A stretch of 64,000 nucleotides of DNA from Pratylenchus scribneri (Eukaryota; Nematoda; Chromadorea; Rhabditida; Pratylenchidae), in assembly GCA_030063045.1 (NCBI GenBank), contig JAQSEB010000203.1, positions 558,001 through 622,000 on the forward strand. Reading direction: 5' to 3'. Made by a program: the position numbers and the translations under genes. Positions 42,280 to 54,705 of this stretch are shown piece after piece. A model generated the notes under the pieces. That model did no database searches. It was not told the DNA's origin and saw only the letters and a program-made list of their open reading frames with translations. How positions within the stretch are numbered: position 1 is the first letter of the stretch; each line of letters opens with the position of its first letter.

Positions 42280-44998
42280 TCATTCATTTTGTGCGATAAT
42301 TGCCTTCAAAATTTGATCCAACAATTCCGCATGATTTCCCTCGACCAACATTTTCCATCCCTCCGATTCCAAAACCAAAGCTGCATTGTCAGAGATGTAG
42401 TTTAATGCCTTGGTTTTGAGTATTTCAACAGAATGACGATTGGCCAAAACCAGCATTGCACAAACATTCAAACTCAAACAGTCCATCTGTTTAGTAAAAA
42501 TATAAAAAGGAAATGAAATACATTTAATATGCCTTATTAAATCCAGCGATTTGGAATTGGTCGGCAGCCTTCACTAATTCATCCATCGCCATTCTATTTT
42601 GTTTCGGTGTTGTTCCGCTGTAGCTGTAAATTATACATTTTTAAATATTCGTTTTAAAAAAATTTGCCTACATGAATTCGAGCATTTGTCCAAGCACCGG
42701 GGTTTTGATGTCCTTAACATTGATAATTCCTTCTTTTGCTTCAACTATTTCTTGCTCGAACATTGCCCGAAAAACAGGGGAACGGCTGGCCAAAATGCCC
42801 TTATGTGCCTTAAAAAGTCAATCGGAAATGACATATAATTTACATTTTTTACTTTGAATTCTTTCCCATCTTCAGCGACTAATGTGCAATCCGTGAATAA
42901 ACCCTGCTTGAACAAATTGACAATGTCTTCCTCCAAATCGGTTTTACTATGTGAAGAAAATAAAGAAGAAAAACCGCGAGCAAGGCGATATCGACATAGA
43001 CTATGTGTACATTGATTCACTACACTACATAATATATATTTAATTTTTTTACTCGAATTTCCATGTATTGACAATTGTCTTCGCAATTTGATCGAACAAT
43101 TTCGCATGATTTCCTTCCACCAACATTTTCCATCCATCGGATTCAATCACCTTTGAAATTAGAATATTATTTAGATTAAGATGGGTGTTAAAAAACGACA
43201 CATATTTTCACCTTATTTATAATTTTAAATTATTAAATTTTTATATCTTTAGTATCTAATATGCTTTTATCTATAATCATTTATGAAATGAAATTGAAAT
43301 AAAATCGATTTTATAAGTTTTTGTAAATAAATATTAATTGATAAATTTGACAAGTTTTTAATGATAAATTAGGTGCTTTTACAAATATTTAATTCCTGAA
43401 AATAATTTTTCTCATTTATGATATTTTCACCTTTTTTGCATTCTTCTGTATATAATTGATTGCCTCAATCTCGAGATATTCGGCTGAATGCTGTTTGGCC
43501 AATATTAGTATTTCACAAACATTCTCATTTCCCATTGTATTGGGCAATCCTTCAAAAATTGCCATTAAAATTCGATCAAATAATTTCGGAAAATTGCCAT
43601 CGACCAATATTTTCCATCCATCAGATTTCATCACCTTTTTGACATTGTTAAATTATTTCATTATATATGACACTTTTATTAAATTTTGAAATCTCGGCTT
43701 CTAGGTATCATATTGACTCAAGAATAGTAATTTGCTTCTGCCAGCTCTTACCCCGGAGCTGAAAAAATTTTAGGGGGTCGGAGCCAGGAGCCATAGCCAG
43801 AGTCATAAAATTCGAAAGGCATAAAGAGAGAATTGCTCAAGAATAGTCTCATTCGATTCGGCATGTTCGATTTAGTCTATGAAATTTTAATTTCAGACTG
43901 TTATGTTTTATGTTATTGTCTAGTACACTTTCTATTAGATTCCTATTCTGTTCCGAGCCCTACCCCAAAACAGTCTGAAATTGAAATTTCATAGAGTAAA
44001 TCGACTATGCCCAGCAAATGAGCCTACTCACGATTCTGTATTACATCTAGAGCCGAGATTTCAAAATTGCCCATGCCCAGCTAAAAACCTTGGCAATTCT
44101 GCGGGGATTGCCCAATTCCAAGATCGCCCGTACCCAATATATGTATTATTTTTTCACCTCTTTTGCACGAATCTTGATGTATCCGATTGCAATGACGATG
44201 AGATTGTGATGTTCGGTGGAATTGCGATTGGCCAAAACCAACAATTCACAAACATTCTCATCCCAAATTGTACAAATACCCCCAGAAATTGCCTTCAAAA
44301 TTTGATCGAGTAAATCATCGAAATTGCCTTCCACCAGCATTTTCCACCCATCAGATTTCATCACCTTTAAAAATAATAAAATTACTTATTTTATTTATGA
44401 ATTGCTTAACCATTTTTGCATGTATTTGGATGAATCGGATGGCACTCGTCTTGAGATATTTAACACAATGGCGATCAGCAAAAACCAGCAATTCACAAAC
44501 ATTTTCAATGCTAATTGAATTGTTTAATTTTTGTTCACAGAGGACCTTAATGGAAAAATAAATAAAAATAAATCGATTTACCAAAATTTACCTTCAATTT
44601 GTCAAGTTCATATTGGTCGGCAGCCTCCAACAAATCCATTGCCATTTCTCCCAGTTTTGGTGCTTGCGCACTATACCTGAAAATTATACTTTTTTTAAAT
44701 ATTTATTTTAATTTTCAAACATGAATTTCAGCATTTGTTCAAGCACCGGGGATTTGATGTTCTTAATATTGACAATTCCTTCTTTCGACTCGACCATTTG
44801 GTTTTCGAACATTGCGCGAAAAACTGGTGATTGGCATGCCAAAACTCCTTTATGAGCCTAAAATTTGACAAAAGATTTAGCCAATATTTTACTTTTTACC
44901 TTGAATTTGTTCCCATCCTCGGCGACCAAGGTACAATCCGGGAATAAACTCTGCTCAAACAAATTGCCCATTTTTTCCACAAAATTAGCCACAGCCAT
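42280..44998 (-). CDS. Double-BTB protein, gene X, with three BACK-like repeats in the first half
   Basis: BTB/BACK proteins commonly act as Cul3 ubiquitin-ligase adaptors. Exons: 44998-44900, 44857-44721, 44676-44592, 44545-44411, 44364-44158, 43634-43431, 43150-43053, 42946-42853, 42808-42672, 42623-42533 and 42486-42280; 497 residues. First BTB: LFEQSLFPDCTLVAEDGNKF, HKGVLACQSPVFRAMF, KSPVLEQMLKFM. Repeats follow, of the form VMKSDGWKMLVEGN...QILKAI...ENVCELLVLANR. A second BTB starts at LFKQGLFTDCTLVAEDGKEF, followed by its own C-terminal part. The second unit has no ATG of its own, and the exon before it carries a good donor (GA-GTAAAA) joining in phase to CATAG-T, so a fusion is preferred over two genes. 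Exon 10 uses a GC donor (AAG-GCATAT). No MATH or Kelch domain seen. Confidence 0.7.
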
Positions 44999-46412
44999 AA
45001 TGATAATGATTATATTTTGTTTTAGATACGAAAGATGAAGCTTAATAAATATTTGAATGAAAAGTTCGATATGGTTTAAAATTTCTATAAAAGTGCATAA
45101 TTTAAAATTATATTGACCTAAGATTATTTTTTAGACTTTTATTTTCAACATTTCTGTTAATGACCTATAAGTGGACCCCATTCAAAAAATGATGGTAGAT
45201 AACCGACAAGTACGTTAAATTCTCATTTTTTTACATCAACTTTAATGGCCATAACTTTTTTAATTTTTGAATTTTTTGAAAAACTAATGGCATATTTATG
45301 ATCCTGGCATCAAGACGCGTCGATTGAGGTATCGATCGAAAAAATTGATCCACAAGTTCAAGTTTTCGGGATTTCGTCCCATTTTCTCCTTTTCGCTACT
45401 TCATCTTTTCGGGACTTCGTCCACTTCCCTTTATTCGGGACTTCGTCTTTCGGGACTTCGGGGGTATACGGAAATGGACCCAATGAAAGAGTGAAAAATT
45501 CAAAATATTTTGCCTAATTAAAATATCCCTTTTACTAATCATTCAAAAAATAAAATCATTTGCTTCAGGGGAAACCGCTCTCCAATAAAATGTGGGCCAA
45601 TATGACAAAAAGAGGGGTGTATGGGAGAAATCTTTTTATTATTTGTTGGAATAATTAGAAATAAAAATAATTGGTTAGGGCATTTGCATTGAAGGAACAA
45701 CAAAATGAACAAAGAATTAAATCTCCTCCATCAAATTTTACTTTTTTAATTTGAAGAAATATTATTCAAATTATTTGCCCCAGGCAACATCATCGGTGAT
45801 CAGTACACTGAAGTTTGACTAATTGATTTTTGAGGATGCCATTGTCCAAAAATATAAAATGAAATACAACTGACGCACTGCTGATGGATTATTTATTTTG
45901 GAATTGTACAAATATAGATAAAAATTTATGGTGGCATATAAATATAAAATATCAATCAATGCCATTGATGAATAATGGAAATTATGAATTATTTCAATTT
46001 AAAATTATTGTAAAAATTAAATTTTCCCATTCTTCTTATTCTAAATTTCTTTTTTCTTCTATAAAATTGTCCTAAATTATTTGTTGTCCTATTTTGAGTG
46101 ATTTTGAGAACAAAGAAGATATGAGTCATTCTTGCTCAATTGTTAAGCATTCTCATCCCAATGAAAAGAATTCGACTAGCCTTTATTGATATAAAAAAAG
46201 AGGAGGAAAAGCATCCTTTTTATCTTTTTGTCTGCTTGGTTCATTTTTATACAAAAAATTGAGAAAAAATCTGTCTTCCATTACGAAAATTATTAGTTAG
46301 GAAATGAATAATAGGGTGTGGATGTTCATTGATCATTGTTCGTACAAATGAGAATTTTTAAGCCTCCAAATTCTATTCAATTTTGTCACTCCAAGTTCCT
46401 TCAAAATTTACA
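44999..46412. other. Intergenic region with CGGGACTTCGTC repeats
   Basis: 45180-45480 contains an irregular cluster of TTTCGGGACTTCGTCC-type words after a stretch (GACGCGTCGATTGAG) similar to 30400-30660 (CCGCGTCGATTGAG). No gene recognised; the remainder is AT-rich. Confidence 0.5.
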
Positions 46413-48499
46413 ATGTCTTTTTCAATTAGCCGCTCCATTTTGCCTGCATTTAGTGCCTTATTTTTTCTAATTTTCTCGATCCAGGTAATCCAAAAAGAAA
46501 AAAATCGTAAAATGAATTTTTTAGAATCATTTTGTTTCTGCCAAATTTGGGAAGGCCTACAACATTTATGAAAAATTGGAAAAGGCCGATTTCAAATGTC
46601 TTCTCCCATATGGGGAAGTGCCAGTGATCAGAATTTATGCTGGAGGAAATGTTGATCAAAATGGAATAAAAAATATTGAGAATGCTCAAGCCGGTTAGTT
46701 TCGGCATTGGCGCATATATTAAGGCTTAATTATTATAGAAAGATGTTTTATTATTATCACAAAATAGAATCTTAGTACTGCCAGGCCAATGAGTATTTGA
46801 GTTATTCTTTTGGTCATAACTCAAAAAATAAGAGGAAGTAACCAATTAATAAAGGTTATATGAGTTTCGAATGCCAAAAATCCTCTATTTAAAAAGGGTT
46901 TAATAATTTTTTGAAAGCTTAAAACAGTTTAAGCCATTCGTGCTCAAACAATAAATTTTTTAAATAAAATTTCATAAAATTTATAAAATCACTTTCCCAG
47001 ATTGGTTAATCCCTTAATGAAGAGTTTTCTATAAATAAACAATTTATTCATTAATCTTTCTAGCCGGGTACACGGGCACTGAAGTTTATGTCCAGCCAGC
47101 GGTTTTAATCTCATCAAAATCGGGTTCCCAACAATTTGAAGAGGCCTATAAATTTGTGAATGACATATATCCAGTCCAGAGAATTTGGTTATTTGTGAGT
47201 TAATTATATATATCTAAAAGGGTTAGCATGTCATCTCAAACCTAGCAAAACCCACCACATATTTTCTAGGCCACCTTGCATATCGAACCCCTCGATAGGC
47301 ATATAAACCCACCTATCTCAATTCTCAACAAATTCAATTAAATATATTGTTCAATTAGATTAAGAGAGAAGATTGACATCAAAATAATTAATTTATAATT
47401 CGCCAGAAATTTATGATCAAAAAATAAAACTTTCCAATTCTGATGTATTTTAATGTTTTTTGTTCTTAGCATTTTGCCAATTTCTATCAAATCCATTAAT
47501 TATTTCCCTCTTTATTAGGCAAAATTTTGCTGTGCTAATTTTACTTATTTTTAAAGAATATAATTTTCTTAGGTCACGGATCCTCGAACTTGGACCACAA
47601 ATCCCAAGGCAAATTTGCAATTTATTCGAGATTTTGTTAGAGCTGGAAAAACAAAGAATGTTGTTGTCGGCATTTATACAAGTTGGTATGATTGGTTGCT
47701 GATTATGGGCGACTATAAGGAATTGCAAAATGATTGTGCTGAAGGCAATTGCCCACTTTGGTAAGTTTACAAAAATTTTGTGTGCAGTAAATCACAACTA
47801 ATATATTCTCGATTTTTTGGTCATTCATAAATAAATATTTGCTAAAGCGAAAGATCAAATTTTCATTTTACGGTACACAAAATTGTTTGAATCAAAATCA
47901 AATAATAATCAAGTTGAGGAACATTCAGAATTAAAAAATAATTGTAAAAAAAGTTCAACATTTTAATTATAAAATGCAAATTTTAAATTAAAAATTTTTA
48001 AGCTATTAATTTGTTCATCCAATAATAGCAATTTTCCGTTTTTTAGTGAGAATTTAAGATTAAAATTGGTCAGAACAGAATATTCAAAAGCTATGTTCCT
48101 CCAAAATCCAGAAACCCCTACAATAATAAAAATTTCTTTTGACATTAAATATTTGAATGCGATTGTTTACTTCTCGACAGGTATTGGCATACATTTGGTC
48201 AAGGCCGAAACGCACAAACTTCACAGGATTTTGCCGATTTCAGACCTTTTGGCTCTTGGAAAACGCCAGCCGTCAAAGAATATGGCATATTTTTTGAATT
48301 TTAAATCGAATTTTTTATAATTTTTTTAGACATTGTTGATAATCAAATTTGCGGACGCAATTTGAATTGGAGCGTTTTTTCACTTTCAAAAAACAAAATT
48401 CGGTCAATGCCAAATAGAAGAGGAATTTTTAATAGAAAGATTGAAGTAGCTAATAATGTCGAAATGAAGTACAAATTTATTATTGGAAATGCTTTTTAA
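46413..48499 (+). CDS. GH25 lysozyme-like secreted protein, catalytic acids apparently lost
   Basis: Related to nematode lys-type GH25 muramidases, which cleave bacterial peptidoglycan. Exons: 46413-46484, 46525-46693, 47064-47194, 47573-47760, 48181-48284 and 48330-48499; 277 residues. The signal peptide is SILPAFSALFFLIFSIQ. Family segments seen: VPVIRIYAGGNVDQNGIKNI, GYTGTEVYVQP, LQFIRDFVRAGKTKNVVVGI-YTSWYDW, CPLWYWHTFGQGRNA, FRPFGSWKTPAVKEYD and NQICGRNLNWSVF. Two functional parts are missing. The first strand (usually Y-x-V-D-x-S) is absent after the signal peptide, and the catalytic D-x-E of the WLDIE strand reads WLFVTD. The C terminus is extended by a basic tail. The last intron has a GC donor (TATG-GCATAT). 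A lectin-like or inactive role is inference. Confidence 0.75.
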
Positions 48500-49051
48500 A
48501 ATTTTTTTGTATGTTGAAGAAATAATTAATAAAAAAAATTTAGATCTCGATTGTCCATAAATATTAATTTCTCGCTTATTGGCAGAGCATTCACTAACAA
48601 TTTATCTGAACGGATCGCTAAATCTAGTTATGAAAATTTTGTTATCAAAATATCAACATCATTTTTGGGCGATAAAACATAGCCAATTTAAATTCACTTA
48701 AAACCTATCAATCAATTCAGATATTCTCTCCCTATCCTAAATTTTAAATTCTAGCTCTAACATTAAAGATAAGATAGATATATTTTATTTATTTTTCATA
48801 AGCAAAAAATATTAATTAAATTTCAATAATATGGAAATATATATTTATATTTTATTCACACAATAAAATAAATCAAAAACATCAATAATGCCAAAAATAA
48901 TAAAAAGAAGAAATAGAATAATAGCAAAAATTTTTTATTAAGGAAAATAAATTGAAGAAAAAACATTGTGCATAAATTGATGAAGGTGAATTGTAGAATG
49001 GAATGTGGAAAGACCCGTATTTGGGGAAGGTAGAAAAATTCATGCAAAAAT
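48500..49051. other. Convergent intergenic region
   Basis: AT-rich 3' flank of the lysozyme-like gene and the MGAT4 gene; nothing else seen. Confidence 0.4.
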
Positions 49052-52000
49052 TCAAGGCACAATTTGGATGGCAGTCAATGTAAAACTTGCAACCGAATTT
49101 TGCCAATCCCCTTCATTTAGGCCAATTTGAATTGAGCTAACATTTTGCAATGAATTATTTTCAGCAATTAACAAGAAATGATCGAGCTTTTGGCCATAGA
49201 ATGTTGAATTTCTCTTGGATTGTGCAATTCGAACATGCAAAAGGGAATTGGGCAACATGGGAAGCACAATGGACAATGGAGATTGAAAATTGATTGAAAA
49301 GAATATGCGAAGACCTGCGAAAAATGGGAATGGATTATTATTATTAAGGAAAGTAAGTTGGAAAAAATTTAAAGACCCGAATTTTGTGTATTAAATTAAT
49401 TTTTCAATTGAATTCGTATTTTAACAAATTTAGTAATCATATTTTAAAGCCCTTAATTGGGATTAGTTAATTAGAGATAGACTTAGTGATTTGTGGAAAA
49501 TTGTAAAAAAGTTATGAGACCAAAAAAAGCTGTAAAATAGGCCAAAATTTAACAATTTTTGTTTTTGGCTATAACTTTCTGCTGGGCAATTGTATTGTAT
49601 CAAAATGTCTACATAAAAATCCATAAGGTATAAAGCTTTTTATTAATAGCTTATTTCCGAACTTTGCTATTGTGTAAAATTCGGCTGGAAATTTCAGAAA
49701 TTTTATGTAAAATTATTTAGGGATTATCATAATAGTTTCTTATGTCTAAATTTGGGGATATGTGATGGAAAAATTTGACGGTAGATAACCGAAAATACCG
49801 AAATTTTTTCCCCATTTATTCTCACCTCGAAGTTGTTCCAATTTATTTGGTCCATCAAATTCAATTGTCATTAACCAATTTTCACTACAATTTTTTCTTT
49901 TTCTGCTCAAATCCATTCGCAATGGCACAAATCTTTCGTAAAGTGCCTGCATCTTTCCCGTCAATTCCCCACTGCTAATGTTGTTTGCATCAATGAATTT
50001 GCTTGCCAATGGATTTCCACTTTTGACAATTTCAATTTTTCCATTTTTGTAAAAATCTTTTTCAAATAATTTTTGCACTTTTCCTGACAATGATGAATGC
50101 TTGCCGATATGTTGGAAAATGGGTGGCTTCCGTTTGAAAAGGAAAACATTTTCGATCTGCGAAAAAAGATTGAAAAATTATTGAATTCGTGATTGGAAGA
50201 AGAAAGGCATGAAAAGGGCACTTTAGTCCCTGCTCAATGCTCTTTAATAACTTAACAAGTTCTGTACACAAATTTGTTGATTTTAGTTACAAAGTAACTA
50301 CTAACAAGCTACTTTTGGCTATCTAATTTAATATTATTAATTTTATTTAAATTATTTCATAATTGATGGAGTTGTTACCATAAAATTATTAAAATGATCT
50401 TATCAAAATAACCATCATTTCAGAACCAATTTAAATAAATTTAATATCATTAAATAGCCAATAATCTGATATTTAATTTGATATAGAAATCAACAAAATT
50501 GGTAGATGGCGATGAATTGATTTGGTTACTTACAAGTTGACAGTGAAAAGTTAGTCCGGCTATTTTGTCTTCTTATTATATAAAAGAAGCCTTTTATCTG
50601 CCCAACATGTTGGCTCTTCAAGGGTTTATTTTTAATTAAAAAATATGAAATTTTGGAGATTTTATGGCCAGAAATTCAAAAGAAAATTTCATAGAATTTT
50701 AAGATTTCTGGCTACAACCTGGCACAAAAATTTTCAATATTTATTTGATTAATAAAACATTAGTATATTGCCTATTAGATGCTATTATAAATGTGCTCTT
50801 CAAACTTCTAAAATGCCCCAAGAAGAATTAACCAACCTTTTTGTAGCAATTTTTTTCGTCTAAGCTACAGAATTTTGCTTGTAGAACATTTGGAAGGATC
50901 CAATCGACGGGAAGTGCCTTGTAAAGGAGAAGAATGAAATGGGCCAAATGGAGAAGATCATCATCTACAGAAGGAGAGAAATTTTACAGATAGAATCTAA
51001 TTTTTTTTCAAAATTTCCTGAATATCTTAATTATGGTAAAATTTATGTTGTTATTTATGTAACAAAATGGAGATTTCAAAAAATTTTTAATTTTGAGAAC
51101 ATTTTCTTAGGAATATTCAGGAAATCTATAAGCAATTTGACTCTGTTTTTTTTCCACTTTATGTCATTTCAACGTTTACCATTGAGAATTGGTCACATAT
51201 GACAAATGTTGGCATTACCTTACCAAGATTGCCAAATATGAATAATTCATTAATATCTTCCAAAGATACACAAGAAAAAATTTTGAAAAATTTTAGAGTT
51301 CTCATTTAAACGACATAAATTCTTTGAATTTAAAATAAAAATTTACTATTGTGGAACATTCGGCCAATAAAACCCAAATTGGAGAATTCATTGACGAAAA
51401 AGCCAGGATGAGAATGTGAAAATCGACGCAATTCGCTGATAAAATCTGTCAAAAAATATGAATAAATGAAAGTTTAATGACTATCCGAATTTTGTGCATT
51501 GGCCAATATTCTTAGAAATAATCTTTCAAGCTATTGAATGAAAATTTGAAATCATTGGCCCAGGGTTAAGCTTCTTCTTAAAATATTTCATAAAAATAAG
51601 TGATCAAAATTAGCCTCGAAATTTTGGCATAAAAAAACAAAATGTCCAATTTTGTCCTATTTTCCTGCTGCTTCGGTCATAATATTTTGCCTCTTAATTT
51701 TACTTATTCTTTTCTCATTTTCCACTTACCTCATAGATCATTAAACAATTTGCTAACTTTAAACTAATTATTAATTGCTAAATTCATCTTTTTAGCTAAA
51801 TTCGGATGCAGAAATTTCGTTTCCACCAACTTGGTACGGTGAGGATATCATCTTCCAGCTGGACATAGAATCGGGCATTTGGCCTTTCCAAATTGACATG
51901 GAACATGGCAAATGCATAATCCAAGCATTGTTTTGTTCGCCAACGCATTCTCTCTGGAGGATCGCCAAGTGTTGGTGAAATGTGCTCCAAATCGGGTGGA

Positions 52001-54705
52001 AACCTTTAAATAAAAATATTATATTTTTTTAATTATCAAGTGAAAGTTTCCGAATTTTACGCAATAAATCAATTTTTCAATTTCAAGTTTAGCAAATTTT
52101 GTATCATTCTATCGCATTGAAAAATATTTGTACCGGTGATGGGGGAAAAAGTATCGAGATAATATTAATTTGCCGAAAAAATAATTAATTTGCCGAAAAT
52201 CTTTCATGTCTAAAAATATTATATTTTTGAGGTCATATAACTTGACGATAACTATGTATCAGGGCTCAGGGCCAGGTACAGGACAAGATGAGATTAGGGG
52301 CTAAGGGTTAGGGAATCTTTAAGAAGTTTGATTTGGCCAAGTCCCAAGTTATATGATATGGCCTCAAAATATATTATTTGACACGAAAAAATTTATGTAT
52401 AAATTCAATCATTTTTATGTGAATTAATAGACTCCCAAAAAGTATTTGCACAGGTGACGCGGAATAAAGTATCTGGAACGGTGACGCGGAATAAAGTATC
52501 TGGAACGGTGACGCGGAATAAAGTATCTGGAACGGTGACGCGGAATAAAGTATCTGGAACGGTGACGCGGAATAAAGTATCTGGAACGGTGACGCGGAAT
52601 AAAGTATCTGGAACGGTGACGCGGAATAAAGTATCTGGAACGGTGACGCGGAATAAAGTATCTGGAACGGTGACGCGGAATAAAGTATCTGGAACGGTGA
52701 CGCGGAAATGTCCCCATTTTATAGGCTTACTTTACTTCTTGAGAACGGTGATGCGGTAAAAAATTATCGGAATGATCAATCTTGACTGGCTTCGGAACTC
52801 AAAAAGCCGGAATTCCGGCATTCGGGATTCCGAACCCAGCCCTGTTGGCAATTGCAGTAATTTATTTGGCAAATTAAATATTTCTCATTTAATAATTATA
52901 ATCTCTTTTGGTTTTTTGGCATTCTAGTTAATTAAAGTTGATTAATCATTTGACATAAAAATGCACTATCAAGTATCAATTCTCTAAGATTTATGATAAT
53001 GGTCAATATTCGAAATTGCGATTTACATTAAAAATTTGGCTATTTTTAATTTAAATTTCTACAAAAATTTTACCATTCTTTGGGCGGCCTTATCACCTCG
53101 ATTAAGCCTTGATCTATTTCTTTGGCAAATTTGTCTGCAATTTGTTTCGCAGTTTTGTTAATTTTCTCATCCATTTTTTGATCCCATGGATTTTCGCTGA
53201 GCATGACCACAATTTGAACAAAATGTTTTTCTTCCTCCCCAATATTTTGCACCAAATTTTGAAGAGTATCCGTCAAATAATTTTGCTATAAAAAATTGAT
53301 AATAATTATTCAGTGAATTAAACAAATTAAAATTATTATTTTAGGAGTTTTCCTAGTTTTGGAAAATCGATAGGGAAGTCAATACCATCAATTTTAAGCA
53401 AGAAGTCAATCTTGTTTATAATTCACGCGGCGTTAATCAATCTTAAAAATGATATAACATTGAAAAGTCCAAAGTGTTCTCTAAAATTTTCCTTTTTGCA
53501 TTTTGTGACAGATTTAAAAGCTGAATAATTTTGAGTGTACCGATACTGAGTTTTTCGAAGGAAAGTAAATTATTTCTTAAATTAATTTTTTTACAAAAAT
53601 TAGTAGGCTACTTTTAGAGGATTTAAAGCTTTCGAATGACATATTCTCTTTCTAAATTAGCTGTTTCTTTGTTGAGCTACAGTCAAAATAATGTCCCTTT
53701 GTATTGAAATGATTGTCTTGAAAACATGTTGTTTAATATTTCATTACTTTTAATTATTTTATTTTTCGTTATTTTAAATATTATTTTAATTTGAATATTC
53801 ATTTTCAGCGTTGTTCCCTCCATTTTCTCACCTCATTTCGACTTGTACTTGGAATTAGCAAAACAATTTCAGGCGGGGAACGCAACAAATTGTCAGCCTT
53901 CAAAAGCACTTTAGCATTTAGGCTAGTCAAATTGCGATAGGCAGGTCGTCTCAAATGTGGTAGAAATTGTTTGATAAGGACCGGGTCAATTTTATTTTCA
54001 TTGTTATTTTCTTCTTCCTCCTCCTCATTTGTATCAAACCAAAGACCTTTGCCAATTGGAATTGCCGAATTATTTTTGTTTTGTTTTTCCATTTTCGATG
54101 ACAACGAATTCAATTTCAAATATATTGGATTAGATTGATCCATTTGTTGAAATGGCGTTCGATTTGTTTGTAGGAATGCTGAAAATTTTAATAAAATTTT
54201 AGTTTTTTCTTCTTTATTTGATTTGAGCACCGGCCAAATTTTTAGGATATTATAAAAAATTTTAGCCCAGTTTTAGCCTATTTTGCCGCTTATTTTGATC
54301 ATAATTGTTCGCATTTACATCAAAAAATTTTACTCTAACCAATCAACCCAATCGAAAAATGGTTTTCGCTAAATTTTAAACTAATATTCATTTAAAATTA
54401 AAAATTTAGGGTCTATTTTGGCTTTTTTGTCTTAACTTTTTGCAAATATTTCCATTAAATAAAATATATTTTTGATTTATTCATCCCTCTTCAATCCAAT
54501 GACTATATAACAAATTTAAATTTGCTAAATTTTAAGCTAATTTTCACATTAAATTATTATTTTACAAAATTCAGGTGCCCAATTTTTTATTCCATCCAAA
54601 AAACCTACAAAAATTGATGAGCAAAAATGTGAAAAGTGAGAATATTGAGAAAATGGTGGCAAGCATTCCAAATAGGGTTTTCCATTTCCAGCGAATTTTG
54701 GCCAT
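49052..54705 (-). CDS. MGAT4: Alpha-1,3-mannosyl-glycoprotein 4-beta-N-acetylglucosaminyltransferase (GnT-IV)
   Basis: Golgi glycosyltransferase (GT54) that adds a beta-1,4 GlcNAc branch to the alpha-1,3 mannose arm of N-glycans from UDP-GlcNAc. Exons: 54705-54609, 54178-53832, 53285-53074, 52003-51831, 51445-51347, 50964-50837, 50156-49826 and 49314-49052; 549 residues, close to the ~535 of vertebrate enzymes, with all junctions in phase. Type II membrane topology: short cytosolic tail MAKIRWKWKT, then TM LFGMLATIFSIFSLFTFLLI. Family motifs: FLPHLRRPAYRNLTSL, IVLLIPSTSRNE, RMRWRTKQCLDYAFAM, FYVQLEDDI (EDD, donor or metal site), EFSNLGFIGRMF, LYKALPVDWIL and IFQHIGKHSSLSGKVQKL. The N-terminal stem has a Glu/Asn-rich run. 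Intron 3 (53073-52004) holds a MITE and a minisatellite. No defects seen, so it is probably functional. Confidence 0.92.
52167..52434. mobile_element. Palindromic MITE, copy 2 (MGAT4 intron 3)
   Basis: Arms carry AATTAATTTGCCGAAAA, AAAAATATTATATTTTTGAG and CATATAACTTG, inverted at the right. The centre shares GGGGCTAAGGGTTAGGGAAT and TTTGATTTGGCCAAGT with copy 1. It separates two relatives of one word: (A)ATTTGTACCGGTGATG before it and ATTTGCACAGGTGACG after it, suggesting insertion into the minisatellite family. Confidence 0.7.
52454..52707. repeat. 27-bp minisatellite, nine near-identical units
   Basis: Nine tandem copies of a 27-bp unit (GTGACGCGGAATAAAGTATC + TGGAACG) plus a partial one; the copies look identical, implying recent expansion or homogenisation. 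A degenerate unit (GGTGATGCGGTAAAAAATTA) follows at 52746. The period is a multiple of three, so both strands appear open; this is a by-product, because the array lies inside an MGAT4 intron. Confidence 0.95.

Noticed and set aside
52424..52759. Repeat proteins (RHRSRYFIP)n and (VTRNKVSGT)n
   Set aside because: Both frames come from a 27-bp minisatellite inside an MGAT4 intron.
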